In this document: positions 57,600-64,000 of the stretch, one piece after another
Position numbering within the stretch: position 1 is the first letter of the stretch
Layout of the letters: each line of letters opens with the position of its first letter
Assembly (NCBI GenBank): GCA_944472135.2
Contig: OX235270.1
Span: forward strand, 122,527,842 to 122,591,841
Direction of reading: 5' to 3'
DNA from: Trichobilharzia regenti
Taxonomy: Eukaryota > Platyhelminthes > Trematoda > Strigeidida > Schistosomatidae
DNA: 64,000 nucleotides
Position numbers and translations under genes: made by a program
The notes under the pieces: model-generated
What the model was told of the DNA's origin: nothing
What the model saw: only the letters and a program-made list of their open reading frames with translations
The model's database searches: none

Positions 57600-58290
57600 T
57601 AATAATTAAATAATATTATTTTGTCTAATTGGGTCAACTGGGTCCTTTAACCTACACAGCTTGTCCCTGAGTGAGTTTGTAGGTTTAAATGCCACCCTAA
57701 TTCCTATTTTATTCAGAATCCTACGTAGTGTCTCAGATGTCCCCTCTTTATATCGTATAACTGTGGATGACTTATATTCTTTCTTATTTATGTTACCATG
57801 CAATGACTGTGAGGTCAACTACATAGGTCAAACTAGTAAGTCGGGGGTAGTCAGATTGTCAGAGCATAGGAATTTAGCTAAGGTAAGAATGGTTGACCCC
57901 GAGAAGATAAGTAATTTAGAAAAAAAGCTCAGTGATTGCAATGCATGCATTGGCACACAACCACACAATAGCATGGTGGGAGAGGGTTAAAATTCTAAAA
58001 AGTAATCTAGATAGGTGGAGAGAGAGATTGATTACTGAATCCTTGTTCATCGAGTCTACACCAAACACATGCAGTAGGAATGAGTCATCACTCATACCTG
58101 AAATATGGAAAATACTACAGCCAATCAAATCAAGTGAAAATCAAGTGAAAAATAACGGGACTATATAAATGAAGTTAGGAAGTTGTTTGAGTACCTTGAT
58201 ATGATTATGAGCAATAAATTGTGCTCGAAACGTCATCAGTAGACATTACTGTATAACACTGTGAGACTTTATCAAAACAAAATTTACCCA
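57600..58290. mobile_element. PLE family I with internal inversion
   Basis: 57606-57775 is antisense linker (IRYKEGTSETLRRILNKIGI, KPTNSLRDKLCRLKDPVDP on the minus strand). From 57785 the plus strand encodes LPCNDCEVNYIGQTSKSGVV (GIY-YIG) and the C-terminal tail to 58168, then the 3' hairpin (58209-58226). The normal order would put both parts on one strand. Confidence 0.8.
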
Positions 58291-58299
58291 TAATGGAAT

Positions 58300-58590
58300 T
58301 AAAAGTCTATCTGAACGAAGAATATTCTTTTCAATAATTTCTCTTCAGGTTCTTACAATTATAAAATATAACATTTGCTGTCGTTACAATAAAGGTCAGT
58401 TTTACGGCGGATACATTGTTGAAGTACAATAACAGATTAGTTATGGGGTGTCAAAATAAATAGTCGTATTTGTGTGACAAACGTGGTAGGCTGAAATCGA
58501 GTAGAAAATATTGTAAAACGGGAGACGATGGTGGTGATTAGTCATAATAGACTTGTAGAGTGTGGGGTAGGAAAACTGACAAGTCAGTTC
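58300..58590. repeat. Dispersed repeat, direct copy of 36815-37110
   Basis: Shares TTTCTCTTCAGGTTCTTACA and following landmarks in order. Confidence 0.6.
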
Positions 58591-58779
58591 AAGGTTATAG
58601 GTGTCAGGTGAGTGGCTAGTACAAAGTGGTCTGAGATAATATCACTTATAATAAGTCCGGATAGTATAAATGGAAAATTCGTTAATATTGAGAGAATATT
58701 TGCGTGAAGGGCATAAATTATGACGTATAATAATAATATTAATTGTAATAATAAGCAAAGGAAAAAAAACCAAGAGGGT

Positions 58780-59170
58780 TAAGGGGAAGTAGCACTCTTG
58801 ATGAGGAGAAGAATCATCAATCCAAGTTTGGCCACGGTAAGAACAGCGTCTGGACGTGTTCTTTTTGGTTACAAAGTTCCGTCTTAGTCGATCTTATTGC
58901 AACAGCTTCAGCTATGTGTAGGAGACGTAAGCGAACTGTACGTGATAACGACTTCGGAATTTTGTATATAACCCTGAAAGCTGTGTTGACATCCATACCA
59001 TGTCAAGTATCAACCAAGTATGACAGGATCGAGCTTTTTATGCACTTAATTCCCCCTTGCTGAATCAAGCTGGTAAATGTTCTCGAACCCGTAGACGAAC
59101 CTGCCTAATCGTGCGCCCTATACAACTTGAACTACAGGAACAGTTGAAATGGTATATGCATTAAGAAGAG
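58780..59170 (-). mobile_element. PLE family II C-terminal fragment upstream of gene C
   Basis: Antisense GIY-YIG remnant (CIGRTIRQVRLRVREH) and tail, parallel to 8690-9130. Confidence 0.6.
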
Positions 59171-59691
59171 CTAAGGTTAGGTAAGACATCTCTGAGTTGC
59201 TGTGTGAACACAGAACAATGATAACTTGTAGCTAAAGATGAAGTAGTCAGAAAAATAATGAAACAATTTGGACAGTAACAACATATAATTTTCTTTTCTT
59301 TAACGCTCTGTTACGTGATCAACCTGTGCACACACCTATTCCTTAATTACTCTTCATTTTTCCAAAATTATGCATTACACAATCCATGTGTTTCAATCAT
59401 TTCTACCGTTTGATTTTGTGTTTTCATTTTCTTCCTTAATTATCGCCCCATAGGCATGTGGACACTGACTAATTATTATTAACAAACCTATTACCACTCG
59501 ATTGGTAAACTGTTGTGTATTGTAATAAAAATGCTATGTATATATATTAGAGTAGAGCGGGAGATGAGGATCTAATTGAAAAGTAGACATTCCTTCGCTC
59601 AATCCTTTTGTTTTCTCAACATGATTTATTTGTAAAATATCAGAATCCGTTATGGAATTTACTATTAATTATTTTTTCTCCCTTTGCGTTT

Positions 59692-59910
59692 GCAGTGGTG
59701 CATAGGTCTTCAAGCTTAAGCTCTGAGGATTCAGTAGCAGTCGTGTCATTTTCTCCATAGGGTGGGGTGACCAGCTTGACGTCTAACCTGCTCTCTTCAC
59801 CAGGCTTACTACCGGCTATGCGAGGTTAAGGCGTAAACCGGCCAGGAATCGAAACCTGGACCACTTGGGTGGTTGGCGAGTATTCTGTCAGTGAAACGCC
59901 GCAGAACCGT
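59692..59910 (-). repeat. SINE-B copy, minus strand
   Basis: Diverged antisense body (AGGTCTTCAAGCTTAAGCTC, GGTGGGGTGACCAGCTTGAC) and degraded head GGAATCGAAACCTGGACCAC. Confidence 0.65.
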
Positions 59911-60253
59911 AATAGAATTATTTTGCTTTAAATTAAACACCATTGATTTCAACTTCTTATGGGTTATAGTAGGTTTTGTGACTACTTTGTTTATGATACT
60001 AATTACCCTTATAGAAATTCCACAATGTGGAATAAACTTCACAGTTTTAATTATTATACAATAAATAACTCATAACACACTGACGCTTGTTCACATTTTA
60101 CTTTATTGTTCTTTTCATATAATTGATGATTGGCTGACTAATTCATAAACACATGATTTGTTAGGTATTTGACCTAAACAACTAATTTTAACAAAGATTA
60201 GTTTCTATACTTAAGAAAATTTAAAAAGTTCACTATAGAATTAATTACAAGTC

Positions 60254-60541
60254 ATGAGAGAGACAGTTGGACTGTGGAATAAATCCTGCGCTATATGTAA
60301 ACGGCTGGATGGAAAAGTAGCCTTAGTCACAGGATGTAATACTGGAATCGGTCTTTACACAGCTAGTGAACTAGCACGTCGTGGAGCAACTGTCATCATG
60401 GCATGTCGTAATATGGAAAGGGCTGAAAAGGCGAAAAACCGGTTACTTGAGAAATATGGTAACAGTAATCCTGACTGTTTAAAGATTGACGTGGCGTGCA
60501 ATGAAGTGATTTCATCATTAACACCAATAGAAGCAAATCAG
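60254..60541 (+). CDS. SDR gene C, exon 1 (gene continues beyond the window)
   Basis: Ninety-six codons in the same frame and with the same donor position as genes A and B (CAG then GTAGGC at 60542). MRETVGLWNKSCAICKRLDG, TGCNTGIG cofactor loop (26-33), VIMACRN with R52. Clearly more distant from A and B than these are from each other. No exon 2 is found in the remaining 3.4 kb, so its first intron exceeds 3.4 kb or exon 2 is outside. It is the third member of a tandem cluster of NADP-type SDRs. Confidence 0.88.
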
Positions 60542-60679
60542 GTAGGCTGAGTTGTACTGTGAAAAATGATAATAATAATAACAGTAGTAGTACTTTCGCA
60601 TCTTTTTATTCTATAGAAATGGTTGACGAAATTTATGCTTTGAGTGTTGCTTTGTAGGGATTTGATTGGTTTCAGGATT

Positions 60680-60745
60680 TCATCATTGGTTTCATCCATT
60701 GGTTCTCTAACTAATGTCAGCTCATGATGAAATCCTGAAATTTAT
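60680..60745 (+). repeat. Hammerhead SINE 3'-tail fragment
   Basis: CATTGGTTCTCTAACTAATG then TCAGCTCATGATGAAATCCT: SINE end only. It contains a short inverted pair, AGGATTTCATCA with TGATGAAATCCT. Confidence 0.55.
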
Positions 60746-62340
60746 GCTTTCCTTAAAAGTCATTTCAGTAGTTTGTTGATAAATTAGTCTGTCCGTTATA
60801 CTCGGCCTGATTTTCACGAGTTGTAGAATGGTTACTTTTGCAAAAATATGATACACTCTTAGACTAAAACAAAGTTTATGAAACTAATTTGCAGCTCACT
60901 ACCTTTAAAATATCTGTTTTTGAAGTAAAAGTATTTTATAACTACTTGCATTGGATTCACCCCTTTCATAATTTACTGTCAGTGAATAACTACTTTAGAA
61001 TTGCAAATCAACAACATGGTTCTTGCTAATTTCCATGAATACAGTATTCAACGTTCAACAGTCCTTACGGAAAGGTTTCTTTTCACTGAGAAGTAAATTT
61101 TTGGTGACATATACTACACAAATAACTGTCAGATGTAGTCGAACGTCAAACGTTTTAGCCTGTACATTACACGTCTTCATTTATCTATAGTTTTCTCGCA
61201 TTTTTTAATATTTTAAGAAAGATATTTCTTTGACTGTCCCCAACACAACTTCGTGAAACTAATGTCATCAAGTATTTTGAAAATAGTGCTTTTGCTTTAA
61301 ATGTGTTATCGTGGTTTTCATTTGATTTATCTAAGTCTGCATGTGAAATCGACCTCGATAGTATGCACTGGATCGATATTTCGAAAAAGAATGACTTCTT
61401 AGACATATTAATACTTCTTTAAGCATCATTCAACATAGTTAAGAAAAGAGACCGCAAGAGTGAGCACTTCAAAATACCAACATGATTTTCTTGATGTGCA
61501 TGTCTTTGATTACTAAGGACAACTGAGACAGTTGTTACAGTCACTTTCTAACCTAGTCTGGGTATTTTGGAAAACGTCTGTTCAATCCCTTCTTTACTGA
61601 AGACCTTCAACTTCAACCTACAGTAATTGTATTCCGTTCCGTTCTTCTTTCTCTACTTTTCATGTGTTCTTTGGAAGTATGGTAACTTAAACTGACGTAC
61701 TTTTGTATAAATCTCTATGTTTAAACGTCTTTCTCTCAGTCAGTTAACACCAGTCACCAATGTGTTCATCTCAAGACACTGTCAAACAACCGTGCCAGGA
61801 GCTTACATATCAACAGAAACTGACTAATTTGGTTCAATATAACCGATTCAAAATAGCTGCAACAACTAAAGCCAAATACTGTAATATCTAAATGCTTCGA
61901 GATAGGTTATTTTTCTTCAATTTCATTATATACATACACAAGCTACTTATACATCCGAAATGACTAACTGTCTAGATAATTATATAAGGACTATTCTTGT
62001 TATTGTTGTGGTCGTACTGTTTATTACTCGCTAATTATTACACTCGAACTTTAACTGCATATATGCATATACGCACCTGGAAAGTATCTATAAGCCATAG
62101 TCGAATCATTTTCAATCGCACTACTTACTTGTTTCCAAAATAAAAACAATAATAGTAACCCACCGCGGGCATTAGTTCCAGGAACACTTTCACGGAACGT
62201 TTTCAAAAGAAAATATTGAATCTTTCGGGAGACAGCTAATACATACACTAATATAAGGCGACTGACTAACCCGTTATCTTGATTTGACAAAGGTCTGAAT
62301 AGAGCTATACAAAGCTCAATACTACCTCATCTCGGGCACT
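60746..62340. other. Intron 1 of gene C, nothing recognised
   Basis: AT-rich, short chance frames only. Confidence 0.5.
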
Positions 62341-62360
62341 GTGGTAGAGTATAACTCAGT

Positions 62361-62568
62361 TATAGATAAGATTTTATTTTGATAAATCACACAGTGTTAT
62401 ACAGTAATATTAACTGATGACGTTTCAAGCACAAATTATTCCCACTCATTATCATATCAAGTCACTCACACTTGATATGATTATGAGCAATAATTTGTGC
62501 TCGAAACGTCATCAGTTAATATTACTGTATAACACTGTGTGATTTATCAAAATAAAATCTTATCTATA
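62361..62568. repeat. Palindrome of two PLE family I ends
   Basis: Left arm 62361-62460 and right arm 62471-62568 are inverted copies of the PLE 3' end (ATTTTATTTTGATAAATCAC, TACAGTAATATTAACTGATG), meeting within about 10 bases. The right arm keeps the hairpin (62485-62502); the left arm has changed bases in it. Confidence 0.85.
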
Positions 62569-63524
62569 ATGGAACTAACTCATCTCGCCGATACTGGACA
62601 GCAAGTCGACTCTAACAGAACTTTTAAAGTTATTTTATCGCATTTCACTCACCCTTTCGAGTGCTATACTTGAGTGACTTTTACATGCACCAGAAGCAAT
62701 CGGAATTCATCTGAACAAGTCACATCTGTGTGCTCGAAAGAGATTTGTACAGCCCCTTTCTTTGTCTTGGCCAACTAAATAATATTTATTAAGTTTAACA
62801 AATGACTTTCTTTTCTCCCTTAACTATCTTTTGACTTTGTAATTTCATTATGATTATAACTCAAGCCAATGCAACTAACTTATTTTTATCTTACTTGATT
62901 CTACTCTTCCTAACCATAATTATTTAACAAATTTCTTCACTATGTAATAACTTGTTGCTAACCTCTACAAATAAATTGCTCTTGAATTCCACAGTCATTT
63001 CCGCCCCTCCTTCCAAACTTAGAAATCTTTTTTGCTGTCATCCCGTAGTTATTTGTTTTGATGACACTTAATCTCTCATTTTTACCCCCTCATTATACCT
63101 AAAACTATTAATTCTTATGGACTAAAATAACTACCTGACTGGTATAATTTGGATTTAAAGAACTATAATAGTGTAGAGGCGATGATGGGGTAGTAATTGA
63201 AAAGGAATACACTTTTTCGCTCAATTTGTTGTTGTCTCTATCACTAGAAATTGAAGACGGTTTTACAGAACAACACAATGCCCTTCAGTCAGGTTGTCTT
63301 TAGTCAAAAACGACTGTTGTTTTCATTTTTAGTTGAATCCATACCAGTCTCACTTAATTTCTGACAAATTTCAACTTGTTTTAAATAAAATAATTCAAGG
63401 AACATATTTATTTATTTAGTAGCCTCCGAAGAAGAAATCAAAATGACGTTTAGATTCAGTGGTCAGTCTTTGTGTCAAATGTCATTTATCTTTAAACATG
63501 GTCATGAGTTATTCAGCGTTACTC

Positions 63525-63660
63525 ACGAGAAATGAGCTACTAATGAAGGGCTCCAAATAAGGACGAAACAGCTGTTCAGTGCTCCCAGGTTCTCCAATAG
63601 TTCCCTAATTGATTTCAGATGATGATGAAATCCTCCAACCAATCAAACACAATCCCTCCT
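63525..63660 (+). repeat. Hammerhead SINE, plus strand
   Basis: ATAAGGACGAAACAGCTGTT and CAGTGCTCCCAGGTTCTCC, then tail ATGATGAAATCCTCCAACCA. GAAA is kept, the CTGANGA side reads TAATGAAG. Confidence 0.65.
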
Positions 63661-63834
63661 AAGCCAACACTTGAAAATTAATCTGATGCTCACTAACGAT
63701 TGGTTCTATTGGGGCAGTGACCTTGGGTTCTAGTGAGAAGCTGTGATCAGTAGGGTACTGTAGGTTGAAGGTGAGGCGGTAACTCATCGAAGAAGACATG
63801 GCGAAGTGTTCGCGCTATGTTATGAATTGATAAA

Positions 63835-64000
63835 AATTAGAATTCACACACTAGCTGGCCACTGGATCGGGTCCTAGGGGCTTAATGGTCTACGAACTAG
63901 CTTGCCTTGTGACCTGAAGTTCTTGGGTTCAAACCCTGTCAGCGATTGCGTAATGCTGAAGGAGTATCCAAAACTAGGACGAGACAGTTGGCAGTCCAGT
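63835..64000 (+). repeat. Hammerhead SINE, plus strand, cut by window edge
   Basis: ATCGGGTCCTAGGGGCTTAA, TCTACGAACTAGCTTGCCTT, B box GGGTTCAAACCC, GCTGAAGGAGTATCC, AACTAGGACGAGACAG. Continues past the end. Confidence 0.7.

Noticed and set aside
58205..58245. Hammerhead ribozyme at PLE I ends (hairpin followed by GAAACGTCATC)
   Set aside because: GAAAC and GTC fit, and TGAT/ATCA could pair as stem I, but CTGANGA is not present at the right place. Kept as a structured hairpin only.
1..64000. CRISPR arrays, operons, bacterial promoters or prophage
   Set aside because: Intron-bearing genes and metazoan retroelements throughout; no evenly spaced short repeats with unique spacers.

Overview
The window is AT-rich eukaryotic DNA with a few short host exons embedded in a dense mixture of old retroelements. 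The combination points to a schistosome or a close trematode relative: CR1-type and RTE-type LINEs (like SR1 and SR2/Perere elements), several families of Penelope-like elements (PLEs) with a GIY-YIG endonuclease, and tRNA-headed SINEs carrying hammerhead-ribozyme-like modules. The organism call is inference from element content; the species cannot be fixed without a search.

The only convincing host genes are three tandem, same-strand copies of a retinol-dehydrogenase-like short-chain dehydrogenase/reductase (SDR). Gene A has exons 6024-6311, 10026-10493 and 12040-12255 (323 aa). Gene B has exons 41162-41449, 43613-44080 and 46269-46487 (324 aa). Gene C shows only exon 1, 60254-60541, and runs off the right edge. 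Intron positions and phases are identical. Exons 1 and 2 have the same length in A and B, and exon 1 does in all three genes. The introns do not look alike. The central part of exon 2 is almost identical in A and B while its 5' part has diverged, which suggests gene conversion.

Region by region. 1-5.9 kb: a minus-strand PLE split by a CR1 fragment, two SINEs, and a second-family PLE whose 5' half is inverted against its 3' half. 6.0-12.3 kb: gene A, with a PLE end, a LINE tail and SINEs in its introns. 12.7-19.7 kb: an RTE tail, a SINE, a PLE fragment flanked by a long inverted repeat, an RTE end with an exact 12-bp target duplication, and a PLE carrying a SINE. 21.6-28.9 kb: PLE and RTE tails, a CR1 copy with an open reverse transcriptase inserted in a PLE end, and two joined minus-strand RTE pieces. 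29.1-34 kb: a 181-bp inverted repeat, a minus-strand PLE with inverted ends, and a PLE reverse transcriptase. 34.8-40.7 kb: a near-intact CR1, an LTR-like repeat, telomere-like repeats and SINEs. 41.2-46.6 kb: gene B. 46.9-59.9 kb: CR1, LTR-like repeat, RTE, opposed SINEs and two inverted PLE remnants. 60.2-64 kb: the start of gene C, a 200-bp palindrome of PLE ends, and SINE copies.

The genes do not form an operon or a new pathway. The SDR cluster looks like a lineage-expanded NADP-dependent retinal/carbonyl reductase family. The most interesting signals are structural: recurrent inversions inside PLE insertions, a covarying AATAAA-bearing hairpin at PLE ends, hammerhead-like modules across SINE copies, a SINE sharing its 3' tail with an RTE LINE, and the conversion signature between SDR paralogues.
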